The notes below the pieces were generated by a model, which was not told the origin of the DNA, ran no database searches, and saw only the letters and a program-made list of their open reading frames with translations. From positions 3,623,001 to 3,687,000 of the forward strand of contig NZ_CP069396.1 of NCBI RefSeq assembly GCF_016887565.1: a stretch of DNA of 64,000 bases, read 5' to 3'. Positions 26,244 to 33,718 of this stretch are shown here, piece after piece (positions within the stretch are counted from its first letter, which is position 1; each line of letters starts with the position of its first letter). Source of the stretch: Archangium violaceum. Lineage in GTDB: Bacteria; Myxococcota; Myxococcia; Myxococcales; Myxococcaceae. The translations under genes and the position numbers were made by a program.

Positions 26244-27479
26244 CTACTTCGCGTACCGCTCCAGGACGAACTCGAGCGTCGTGGCGTCGGTGGGACCGAA
26301 GTGCAGCATGTAGCTCCGGTTTCCCATCGCCGCACTGAAGCGCGCCCGGTGGGTGATGCCAGCACAGGCCGGAGGCGCGGCACGGAGCTCCACGAGAACC
26401 TCGAAGCCGTCCAGATCGTCATAGGCACCCACCTGGAGCTCCTGGCCGAGGTACAGCACGATGTCCTCGTCCTCGGCGGGCTTGGAGATGAGCTCCGTAT
26501 AGCCCTCGTGAGGGCCCTCTCCCGGGAGGGTCAGCCGGTAGCGCGTGTGGCCCACGCCCGTCGGGGGCGGGAACCCGAAGGGAGGGCGCGCGGGAGCGGC
26601 CGTGAGGGCTTCCGCCGTGCTGGCGAGGGTATGGGTGCAGGCGTGCTCGAGGTGGCCGTCGCGCTTGCCGGTCGTGAAGTCCAGCTTGCCGTCACCCAGG
26701 ACGGGGGTGGCGTCCAGTCGGTTGCCCACGGCGGCGCTCCTCAGCGCGGAGAGATCCAGCGTGTACGCGGACTCCTCCTCCAGCGGCGGTCCTCCCTCGT
26801 CGGGGGCGGAGACGCGGACGGTCAACGTGAGGCCATCGGGTGACCACTGTCCCGTCAAGGCGCGCGGCGGGAGGCTGGAGTCGGTGCGGTTCACCAGCTC
26901 CACCTGCGCGAAGGCCGGGTTCATGGCCTCGGTGAACGTCACGGTGAGCACCTTGTGGAAGTACGTGCCCGGACGGCTCGCCGAGGCGTCGTAATACATC
27001 TCCACGGGGTACAGCTCCTGGGTCCCCTCCGCCGGGCTCGCGGAGGCGACGGCCGGGCGGGGGCGATCCGAGGTGGTGCGGAAATCCAGCCGGCCATCGC
27101 CCAGGAAGGCCGTGCCGTCCAGTGCGTTGCCCGCCACGTCCCGGAAGCCCTTCAGCTCGAGGGCGTGGGCGTCGTCATGGCGGATGCTCGTGACGGGCAC
27201 CTTCAGCGTCCTGTCCGACCAGGTGGCGGTGCCGAGCGTCAGCCCTCCCGACGGCACCAGGGTGCCCGCCTCCGGGTTCATGGGCTCGCTGAAGGTGATG
27301 GACACCTCGGTGGTGGCACCCGGGAGCAGTCCCTCCGCGCTCTCGGCGGGGGAGGTGGCCGTCACGGTGGGGGCCTCGGTGTCCGCCGGGAAGGGGCGGG
27401 GAGGCGGTGGATCGTCGTTGCAGGCCGTCAGGGCCAGGGCACAGGCGGTGAGCAGGGCATTGCCAGGGAAGGAGCGCAT
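26244..27479 (-). CDS. Lipoprotein with two Ig-like (SbsA-type) domains and a C-terminal HxCxH domain
   Basis: A 411-aa lipoprotein (ATG at 27479; lipobox LTAC, Cys20). Residues about 30-135 and 140-260 are Ig-like domains of the SbsA/Big_5 kind (APTVTATSPAESAEG, VSITFSEPMNPEAG, DVAGNALDGTAF; then the second copy). The C-terminal 130 residues match three neighbouring lipoproteins: HACTH (279-283), a third His at 311 in GHTRYRLTLPG, a strand block ending IVLYLG, and YMLHFGPTDATTLEFVLER at the end. The shared His/Cys/His/His set suggests metal binding; the Ig domains would extend it from the membrane. A strong hairpin separates it from the upstream paralogue. Confidence 0.78.
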   Translation of the reverse strand: MRSFPGNALLTACALALTACNDDPPPPRPFPADTEAPTVTATSPAESAEGLLPGATTEVSITFSEPMNPEAGTLVPSGGLTLGTATWSDRTLKVPVTSIRHDDAHALELKGFRDVAGNALDGTAFLGDGRLDFRTTSDRPRPAVASASPAEGTQELYPVEMYYDASASRPGTYFHKVLTVTFTEAMNPAFAQVELVNRTDSSLPPRALTGQWSPDGLTLTVRVSAPDEGGPPLEEESAYTLDLSALRSAAVGNRLDATPVLGDGKLDFTTGKRDGHLEHACTHTLASTAEALTAAPARPPFGFPPPTGVGHTRYRLTLPGEGPHEGYTELISKPAEDEDIVLYLGQELQVGAYDDLDGFEVLVELRAAPPACAGITHRARFSAAMGNRSYMLHFGPTDATTLEFVLERYAK

Positions 27480-27507
27480 CGTTTGGAATTCCTCGCGGGA
27501 AATGGCA

Positions 27508-27538
27508 CCGGGGCGGCCTCGGAAGGAGGCCGCCCCGG
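27508..27538 (-). terminator. Strong hairpin after the 243-aa lipoprotein gene
   Basis: A perfect 13-bp stem: CCGGGGCGGCCTC (27508-27520) with GAGGCCGCCCCGG (27526-27538), loop GGAAG. It lies 33 bp after the stop of the 27572-28303 gene and 28 bp before the ATG of the next gene on the same strand. It could therefore terminate or attenuate read-through. Confidence 0.65.
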
Positions 27539-27571
27539 CTCGCGGGCACTCGCCCGCTGCTTCAGGAGTGA

Positions 27572-28303
27572 CTAGTTCGTCAGCGAGCCATTGCAGTTCT
27601 CGTCCACGCTGTTGCCGGTGATCTCCGCGGCCGAGGGGTTGATGCTGGCGTTCGCGTCGTTGCAGTCGTAGCGCTGGGTGATGTAGCCGGCCGGCGGCAC
27701 GCACGCGGTGAGGACGGAGACGCTGCTGTTGCCCCAGGCGTCAGCATCCGAGTCCTGGTAGTAGCGGACGGTGTAGTCCTCCACGCGCTCGGCGACCACG
27801 CCCACCAGGTTGCCCGACGCGGGCCCCAGCACCACCTGATACGCGGTGGTGGTGCTGCTCAGGTTGAACACGGCCACCTTCGTCAGCGCGCAGCCGCTCA
27901 CGGAGTGGGTGAGCGCGGAGCTGAGCGTATTGCCCGCGCTGTCCTTCACCGTGATGGCGGTGTTCTGCGTCAGGAAGAAGGCCCACGAGCCCGCGGTGGC
28001 CGGCTGGAACTTCACCGTTCCCGCGGCGCTGGCCGGCAGGGTCACGTCGAACTGCTTGTGCGCGGTGTTGATGCTCGGCGTCGAGGAGGTCAGGCCGCTC
28101 GTCGCCGTCACGCTCACGTGGTCCGCGCTGTTGGTCGAGTGCACGCAGGAGTGCGAGCTGATGGTGGAGCCGAGCGCCGTGCAGCCGGCCTCGAGCCCCT
28201 GCTCCTGCCACGAGGTGTCCTGCTCCTCCTCCAGGCCCGGGCCGCAGGCCGCCAGCGACAGGCCGATGAGCGCACCGCCGATGTTTCGCATCGTCATCTT
28301 CAT
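27572..28303 (-). CDS. Lipoprotein with HxCxH domain and C-terminal MopE-type motif
   Basis: A 243-aa lipoprotein (ATG at 28303, AAGGGA upstream; lipobox LAAC, Cys20). The domain shared with its neighbours is HSCVH (51-55), a third His82 in AHKQFDVTLP, GTVKFQPATAGSWAFFLT, and AYQVVLGPASGNLVGVVAE. The last about 60 residues form the putative metal-binding motif named after MopE (PF11617 type): YYQDSDADAWGN, CVPPAGYITQRYDCNDANAS, and NPSAAEITGNSVDENCNG. The acidic Asp/Asn pattern there could bind Ca or another metal. A palindromic operator lies 85 bp upstream of the start. Confidence 0.8.
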   Translation of the reverse strand: MKMTMRNIGGALIGLSLAACGPGLEEEQDTSWQEQGLEAGCTALGSTISSHSCVHSTNSADHVSVTATSGLTSSTPSINTAHKQFDVTLPASAAGTVKFQPATAGSWAFFLTQNTAITVKDSAGNTLSSALTHSVSGCALTKVAVFNLSSTTTAYQVVLGPASGNLVGVVAERVEDYTVRYYQDSDADAWGNSSVSVLTACVPPAGYITQRYDCNDANASINPSAAEITGNSVDENCNGSLTN

Positions 28304-28387
28304 GGTTTGTCCCTTTCAGGTGAACCGGGAGCGGCGCTGTGCCTCGCACGATGGCCGCGCGCTCCTCGGCATCTCCAGTGATGACGC

Positions 28388-28408
28388 ATGTGCAACTGAG
28401 TTGCAATA
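28388..28408. promoter_or_regulatory. Metalloregulator-like operator, site 2
   Basis: The core TGCAACT-G-AGTTGCA (28391-28405) is a perfect 15-bp palindrome. It matches the TGCAA-N5-TTGCA core of the other sites and lies upstream of the 28303 start. Confidence 0.65.
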
Positions 28409-28434
28409 GCTGCCTGGCTTTTCGCCGCGCTCGA

Positions 28435-29097
28435 TTACTGCAGGTGCTCGATGACCAGCCCCAGCTCGGGCAGGGGGGTGGGGCCGAACGTGACGGTGTA
28501 TTGGACCTTGTCCGTCAGCTCGTAGCCCACCATTCCCACCAGGCCGCCCTGGCAGACTCCGTCGCGGATGTCCTGGGGGATGGGCGCGGTGGCCACGGGT
28601 TGCAGGACGCTCGTCCCCTCGCGCACGGCGACGGGGACGCTGGCGTCGCTCAGGTAGAGGACGAAGTCGCCCGTGGCGTAGCCCTTGAAGTTGAAGGTGC
28701 CCACGTACTGTCCGTTCTCCGGGCGGAGCTTGACGGTGTAGTACGTGTGGAAGGCGTCCACGCGGGGCTGCCGGTCCAACGCCGCGGTCACCAGGGCGAA
28801 GGGCCCGTTGGTGACGTGCCAGCACGCGTGCTGGCCGTTGTCACCGAAGTCGAATCCATCCCGGGGGACGTAGTTCGGATCCTGCTGACATGACAGGCCC
28901 TGTGCCGCCGCCAGGTAGCCGCGATCACAGTGGCACCAGTCGCCCGTGGGCTCGCGGTGGATGTGTCCGTGGGGCGCGCACGGGTCCGTCTGCCCCTGCG
29001 GTTGCGGCGGTTCGGTCTCGGGCCCGGGGGGCTGGCCACAGGCGGCGAGTGCCACCGCACAGACGGCCCGAGCGAGGAAACGTTGGGTCGATCGCAT
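28435..29097 (-). CDS. Lipoprotein with HxCxH domain and EGF-like Cys region
   Basis: A 220-aa lipoprotein (ATG at 29097; lipobox LAAC, Cys20). Residues 40-70 have EGF-like cysteine spacing and several His (CAPHGHIHREP, then WCHCDRGYL). The shared domain follows: HACWH (90-94) with GPFALVTAAL, His117 in FHTYYTVKL, GTFNFKGYATGDFVLYLS, and VQYTVTFGPTPLPELGLVIE at the end. It is most similar to the 193-aa neighbour, with which it shares HACxH plus a GPF and LTAA/VTAA block. A matching 21-bp operator sits about 40 bp upstream. Confidence 0.78.
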   Translation of the reverse strand: MRSTQRFLARAVCAVALAACGQPPGPETEPPQPQGQTDPCAPHGHIHREPTGDWCHCDRGYLAAAQGLSCQQDPNYVPRDGFDFGDNGQHACWHVTNGPFALVTAALDRQPRVDAFHTYYTVKLRPENGQYVGTFNFKGYATGDFVLYLSDASVPVAVREGTSVLQPVATAPIPQDIRDGVCQGGLVGMVGYELTDKVQYTVTFGPTPLPELGLVIEHLQ

Positions 29098-29126
29098 GAC
29101 GGATTTCCTACATGCATGGGCGTATC

Positions 29127-29147
29127 AAATGCAACTCGGATGCATGT
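29127..29147. promoter_or_regulatory. Metalloregulator-like operator, site 3
   Basis: AAATGCAA-CTCGG-ATGCATGT: the left arm is identical to site 4 and the right arm matches 6 of 8. It lies 30-50 bp upstream of the 29097 start codon. Confidence 0.6.
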
Positions 29148-29232
29148 GTGTCGCGAAAGGAAATGGGGCGGAGGGGTCCGCGGGCGCGCCGGCCCACGGA
29201 CCCCGGCCGGGCCTTGGTGGCCCGGGGAGGGA

Positions 29233-29814
29233 CTACTCCTGGTGATCGTGGTGGGCGGCTTCCTCGACGACGAGGGTGAACTGGGCGTTGCTCTGCTTGA
29301 GCGTCTGGAACTCGAGGCGGTACTCCACGCCGGCCTCGAGGTCCGCGATGATGGCGTTGCGCAGGGCGCCGCAGACCTCCGTGGGCACCTGGAAGCGGCA
29401 CTCGAGGCCCACCTCGGTGGTGCCGTTGAAGATGCGCAGGCCGGGGTAGCGCGACAGCAGGAAGGCGAACTCGCCGGACTCCTCCGGGATGAAGTTGACC
29501 GAGCCGCCCCAGCCGCAGCTGGAGCTGTTCGCCGGCAGGGTGATGACGTAGCCGGTGTGCGGCAGGTTGACGTCCACGAAGGGAACCGTTCCCAGCGCGG
29601 CGGCCGTCAGGTTCTGGAAGGGTCCGAGCTCCGCGTGGATGCACGCGTGCTCGACCACCTCCGTGAGCTCCTCCGTCTCGGTGCAGGCGGCCAGCAGGCC
29701 GCTCTGCTGCGTCTCCAGCTCGCCGCGCGTGGGCTCCGCCTCCGTGCCACCGCAGGCGGCGAGCAGCAGGGACACGCCTGCCAGGAGCAGGCTCTTCTTG
29801 AACGGGTTCTTCAT
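29233..29814 (-). CDS. Lipoprotein with HxCxH domain and His-rich C-terminus
   Basis: A 193-aa lipoprotein (ATG at 29814; lipobox LAAC, Cys21) and the simplest member of the four-paralogue set. It has HACIH (56-60), GPFQNLTAAAL, His86 in LPHTGYVITLP, GSVNFIPEESGEFAFLLS, and EYRLEFQTLKQSNAQFTLVV. The tail reads EEAAHHDHQE, adding three more His. Two further Cys pairs could form disulfides. No family recognised. Its operator, the most symmetric of the four, is 64 bp upstream of the start codon. Confidence 0.78.
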   Translation of the reverse strand: MKNPFKKSLLLAGVSLLLAACGGTEAEPTRGELETQQSGLLAACTETEELTEVVEHACIHAELGPFQNLTAAALGTVPFVDVNLPHTGYVITLPANSSSCGWGGSVNFIPEESGEFAFLLSRYPGLRIFNGTTEVGLECRFQVPTEVCGALRNAIIADLEAGVEYRLEFQTLKQSNAQFTLVVEEAAHHDHQE

Positions 29815-29877
29815 GGTGCGACTCCTCGGTTGAGGGGGGAACTGCCTGGTGCGAACGGAAATGTGCCACGTGGATTC

Positions 29878-29898
29878 AAATGCAATCAAGTTGCATTT
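29878..29898. promoter_or_regulatory. Metalloregulator-like operator, site 4 (best copy)
   Basis: AAATGCAA-TCAAG-TTGCATTT has perfect 8-bp arms and an odd 5-bp centre, 21 bp in all. Length and odd symmetry are those of Fur/Zur-family boxes. The outer AAATG-N11-CATTT is the same as in enterobacterial Zur boxes, though the inner bases differ. Confidence 0.7.
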
Positions 29899-30082
29899 AA
29901 TGGGTGTGGTGCTTTTCCGGGCGGAGGCTCCGGCCTGGCTTTCCGGAGCCGCGGGGAGCGGTGGGCCCGGAGGGGAGGGCGGCCGGCCAGGCGGGCGGTC
30001 GCCGCCCCGGCGGAGTGCACTGCCGTTCGGGTCGACAGAGACCCAGCTTTCGCGGAGCCCATGTGTGAGGAAGGGAGGGGGC

Positions 30083-31267
30083 GTGGATTCAGACAGGCCC
30101 GTTCGACCGCCGGTCGAGCCGGTGAATGATCGCGAGCCGGTGCCGGTGCCGCGTTCTCAGGTGACGGTGAAGACCGTGCTCACCATCTGCGCCACGGTGG
30201 TGGGGGTTCTGGCGGCCATCTACCTGCTGATCCACGGCATCGTCACCCTCACCCTGTGCGTGACGGCCATCCTCCTGGCGGTGGCGGTCAACCACGGCGT
30301 GGAGCGCCTGGAGAAGTGGGGGCTGAAGCGGTCCCTGGCCGTCGGGGTGGTGATGTTCGTGATACTGGGAGCGCTCGTTGGAGCGAGCTTCCTCGTCATC
30401 CCTTCCGCGGTGGCGCAGGTCCGGGAGCTGGCCGCGCGCCTGCCGGAGCTCAACGCGCGCATCCACGAGGCCAGTCTCTTCAAGTGGCTCGACGCACGCA
30501 TCCAGATCGATCAGCGGCTGGGGGCGCTCGGCCAGGGGGGCTCGGGGCTCTTCCAGCGGGCGGTGGATCCGGCGTTGCGCGTGGTGGGAAGCGTGCTGGC
30601 CGGGGTAGGCGCCTTCGTCACCGTGCTCTTCCTCGTCATCTTCATGCTCATCTACGGTGGCAGGGTGGTGCGGGGGCTGCTCGCCGAGTCCCTCCCCGCC
30701 CACCGGGAGCGCTACGAGCGGGTGCTGGGCAAGGTGTACAACTCCGTGGGGGGCTACATCGGCGGACTGGGCCTCATCGCCGTGGTGAACGCCACCTGCA
30801 CCACCCTCTTCCTGGCCATCCTCGGCGTGCCCTTCTTCCTGCCGCTCGGCATCCTCTCCGGACTGGGCAGCCTCGTTCCCCTGCTGGGCGCCACCATGGC
30901 CGGCGCGGTCATCTGCCTGGTGGCGCTCGCCTCGGGGAGCGGCTGGGACGCGGCGGCGGTCTTCGTCTTCGCCGTGCTCTACCAGCAGTTCGAGAACCAC
31001 GCGCTGGCGCCCATCGTCTACAAGCGCACCGTGGCCCTCAACCCGCTGGTGACACTGCTCGGCATCATCCTCTTCGCCGAGCTGGCCGGGGTGCTCGGGG
31101 CCTTCCTCGCGGTGCCCATCGTGGGCACCTGTCAGATCGTCATCCGCGAGCTACTCCTCCTGCGGCGCGAGCGTCTCGGCCTGCCCTTGAAGGGGGATGT
31201 GGCCGCGCAGCTCGAGAAGCGCGGGCACTGGCGTCCACCTTTCTGGCGCCGGCCCCGGCACGTGTGA
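30083..31267 (+). CDS. AI-2E family transporter (PerM-like membrane protein)
   Basis: A 394-aa polytopic membrane protein. The start is GTG at 30083, with GGAGG upstream; no ATG is available in frame nearby. There are about eight hydrophobic segments in the typical 3+5 layout with the large periplasmic/cytoplasmic insert (VRELAARLPELNARIHE) between them. The family-typical C-terminal features are GLGSLVPLLGATMAG, YQQFENHALAPIVYKRTVALNP and ELAGVLGAFLAVP. Members have been linked to AI-2 export, Na+/H+ exchange and unknown transport, so the substrate is undecided. It ends 5 bp from the converging SDR gene. Confidence 0.9.
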   Translation: MDSDRPVRPPVEPVNDREPVPVPRSQVTVKTVLTICATVVGVLAAIYLLIHGIVTLTLCVTAILLAVAVNHGVERLEKWGLKRSLAVGVVMFVILGALVGASFLVIPSAVAQVRELAARLPELNARIHEASLFKWLDARIQIDQRLGALGQGGSGLFQRAVDPALRVVGSVLAGVGAFVTVLFLVIFMLIYGGRVVRGLLAESLPAHRERYERVLGKVYNSVGGYIGGLGLIAVVNATCTTLFLAILGVPFFLPLGILSGLGSLVPLLGATMAGAVICLVALASGSGWDAAAVFVFAVLYQQFENHALAPIVYKRTVALNPLVTLLGIILFAELAGVLGAFLAVPIVGTCQIVIRELLLLRRERLGLPLKGDVAAQLEKRGHWRPPFWRRPRHV

Positions 31268-31272
31268 GGCGC

Positions 31273-32079
31273 TCAGGGCTCGGGGCGGTAGAGGGCCGCC
31301 GTGCGCTGGGCCAGGAAGCCCCGCGGGAGCATCCTCGCGGCCAGGGCCAGCGTCTGGTTGAGCAGCCCGGGCACGTACAGCTCCCTGCGGTGGATGAAGG
31401 CCCGCACCGCGTGCGCCGAGGCCTGCTCGGCCGTCATCATCCCCAGCTCCCCCGCCTTGAAGCGGTTGGACAGCCCCGTCCTGTCCAGCATCTCCGTGGA
31501 GATGCCGCCCGGTACGAAGACCGTGACGGACACGCCCGTGTGCCGCACCTCCTGCGCCAGCGCCTGTCCATAGCTGGTGACGAAGGCCTTGGTGCCGCTG
31601 TAGGCCGCCTGGTACGGCACCGGGATGATGCTCGCCATGCTCGACACGAGCATCAGCCCGCCCTTCGTCCCCCGCTCGACCAGGTAGCTCATGAAGAGCG
31701 TGGACAGGCGCACCATGCTCGTGACGTTGGTGTTCAGCATGGCCTGGAACTCGCTCCAGCCCAGCTTCAGCGCCTCGCCCCAGTACGTCACCCCGGCGTT
31801 GAACACGACAGCGTGGATGTCCCGCTCGTGCGTGGCCTCGGTGAAGACACGCTCCACGTCCTCCGGGCGTGACAGGTCGGCCGTGATGCAGGCGGCCTGT
31901 ACCCCATGGCGCGAGCGCAGCTCCTCGCACAGCGCCTCCAACCGGTCGCGCCTCCGCGCCACCACCAGCACGTTGCCGCCATGGTCCCTGGCAATCGACC
32001 GGGCGATCTCCACGCCCAGCCCCGACGAGGCTCCGGTGACGAGGGTCCACTTCCCTCGAAGCTCCAGCTTCTGACTCAT
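31273..32079 (-). CDS. Short-chain dehydrogenase/reductase
   Basis: A 268-aa NAD(P)-dependent classical SDR. The ATG at 32079 overlaps the stop of the preceding glycosyltransferase (ATGA). The cofactor loop is TGASSGLG (near residue 15), NNAG is FNAG, the catalytic Ser is in LVSSMAS and the YxxxK motif is YSGTK. The C-terminus is longer and hydrophobic (NQTLALAARMLP), as in membrane-associated lipid or ketone reductases. The coupling suggests a shared role in modifying a lipid-linked sugar or envelope lipid, which is inference. Confidence 0.88.
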   Translation of the reverse strand: MSQKLELRGKWTLVTGASSGLGVEIARSIARDHGGNVLVVARRRDRLEALCEELRSRHGVQAACITADLSRPEDVERVFTEATHERDIHAVVFNAGVTYWGEALKLGWSEFQAMLNTNVTSMVRLSTLFMSYLVERGTKGGLMLVSSMASIIPVPYQAAYSGTKAFVTSYGQALAQEVRHTGVSVTVFVPGGISTEMLDRTGLSNRFKAGELGMMTAEQASAHAVRAFIHRRELYVPGLLNQTLALAARMLPRGFLAQRTAALYRPEP

Positions 32080-33548
32080 GTCTCGCACCCTACAGGAACA
32101 CCCGGGATGTTGAAGGACTCGTTCCGGGCACCGGCCGCACCCGCCCGCTCCGAGCCTCCGGGCAGGCCCGCTTCGCTTCCCGCCGCCGGGTGGCTCCCCA
32201 GCGAGGCGATGACCGCCGCGAGCACCGTGGCGCCCACCTGGTAGTAGTAGTTGCAGAACGCCTGCCGGCCCAGGAAGAAGAAGACCCCGAAGGCGAGGGC
32301 GCTCCCCAGCAGCAGCACCTCCGGCCCCCGGCGGCGGTGCCGGAGCGCCAGGGCCCAGACGCCCAGCGCCCCCGCGAACCCCAGCCAGCCCGGCAGCGAC
32401 TGGCCCCGGTGGAGGAACCACGCCGTCAGCGACAGCGAGTCCGGCCGGAAGGGGTTGGTGAGGTGGTGCACCACCAGGTCCCTCCACAGCCCTCCCGGCG
32501 TCCACGCCAGGAAGGGGACGAAGGTGGCCGCCGCCGTCCCCACGGCGAGGGCCGCGCCACGCCAGGTCGGGCCGGGCAGCAGCAGCACCAGGGGCAGGTA
32601 CAGCACGAAGTGCTGCTTCGTCGCGCACAGCAGGCCCAGCGCCACCGCGGCGGCCGTCTTCCGGCCCTCTCCCAGGTAGTAGACGAAGGCCCCGAGGAAG
32701 GGCAGCGCGAGCGGCTCGCCCCAGGCCTGCTCCAGGGTGAAGAGCCCTCGCGGGTGGAAGACGAGACAGGCCACCAGCAGCTCGGGCAGCGGATTCCCCG
32801 CCTCCACCCGGCGCCGCGCGGCCCGCCAGAAGAAGAAGGCTCCCAGCAGGAGACAGGCGAGCTGCGCGTGCCGCGTCTCCCCCGTGACGGCATACGCGGC
32901 CGTGGTGAGGAGCAGGTTGAGCGGCGGGTAGGCGTAGGCGTCGATCTCCCTCGCGAAGCTGTAGGAGTCCACGGTCCGCAGGGCCCCGCCGTACACCGGC
33001 TGGCCGCTCAGCAGGGCTCGCGCGCCCTGCTGGTGGACCTCCCAGACGTCGATGTGCGGCGCCGGGGACGCGGCGATGAGCTGCCACCCGAGCAGGAGCG
33101 GAAGGACGAAGACGCCCACCGTGCGCACCCTGTGCAGCCGCCGGGCCGTCCGTGAGTCGGAGGTCGCCGGCACCGCGCAGCTCCCCACGAGCAGCACCGC
33201 GAGTCCTCCCAGCAGCGTGAAGGGCCGGAGGTCCACCCCCGCGCTCAGGTTGGTTCCCGGCTCGAGGACCAGGTTGTACAGGGTGAAGAAGGCGGCGACT
33301 CCCCACGCCCAGGCCCGGGTCCGCGCTCGGGCTACCTCCGCCCTCGCCGGACGCGAGACGCTCAGTCCCACCAGCCAGAGCAGCAGGATTCCTCCGACCA
33401 GGAAGATGAAGTCGCCGTTGTAGTGCCCTCGCGTCCGCGCCAGTGCCAGGCCCAGCAGCGCATGGCCCGCCAGGGCCATGGGCGCGAGCCATCCTTCTGA
33501 CTCGGAGGCGGGTGTCGGGGAGGGGGCCAGCGTGAGGGGCGCGGTCAT
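32076..33548 (-). CDS. GT87-like integral membrane glycosyltransferase
   Basis: A 490-aa protein with 10-12 membrane segments. ATG at 33548 chosen; a GTG five codons earlier is possible and neither has a strong ribosome-binding site. The first external loop has HIDVWEVHQQGARALLSGQP and YAYPPLNLLL, the usual position for the acidic catalytic motif of GT-C enzymes using polyprenyl-phosphate sugars (mannosyltransferase-like). The motif ATKQHFVLYLPL and a long Gly/Ala-rich C-terminal tail follow. The acceptor is unknown. It is cotranscribed and coupled with the SDR. Confidence 0.78.
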   Translation of the reverse strand: MTAPLTLAPSPTPASESEGWLAPMALAGHALLGLALARTRGHYNGDFIFLVGGILLLWLVGLSVSRPARAEVARARTRAWAWGVAAFFTLYNLVLEPGTNLSAGVDLRPFTLLGGLAVLLVGSCAVPATSDSRTARRLHRVRTVGVFVLPLLLGWQLIAASPAPHIDVWEVHQQGARALLSGQPVYGGALRTVDSYSFAREIDAYAYPPLNLLLTTAAYAVTGETRHAQLACLLLGAFFFWRAARRRVEAGNPLPELLVACLVFHPRGLFTLEQAWGEPLALPFLGAFVYYLGEGRKTAAAVALGLLCATKQHFVLYLPLVLLLPGPTWRGAALAVGTAAATFVPFLAWTPGGLWRDLVVHHLTNPFRPDSLSLTAWFLHRGQSLPGWLGFAGALGVWALALRHRRRGPEVLLLGSALAFGVFFFLGRQAFCNYYYQVGATVLAAVIASLGSHPAAGSEAGLPGGSERAGAAGARNESFNIPGVPVGCET

Positions 33549-33638
33549 CCGGTGGGCTCGCACCCTATCACCCGGCTCCCGCTCCTCGATGCCCGGTGTC
33601 CTCCTCTTCCACTCGGAAGGGGAGGACGGTGACTCATA

Positions 33639-33671
33639 CCCTCACCCCGACCCTCTCCCAGAGGGAGAGGG
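33639..33671. repeat. REP-like palindromic repeat, copy 3 (intergenic)
   Basis: CCCTCACCCCGAC followed by CCCTCTCCC-AGA-GGGAGAGGG: the same element found twice in the receptor gene, here in the 170 bp between the glycosyltransferase start and the SGNH hydrolase stop. This intergenic location is its expected one. Confidence 0.8.
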
Positions 33672-33718
33672 AGAGGGAGGGGGTTGGGGCGGGGGTGTTT
33701 GCCCGCGTGCTTCTCTTG

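Noticed and set aside
31273-33492. Apparent 739-aa glycosyltransferase-SDR fusion
   Set aside because: The upstream part of this frame is a shadow of the true glycosyltransferase frame. The SDR begins at the ATGA overlap at 32079.
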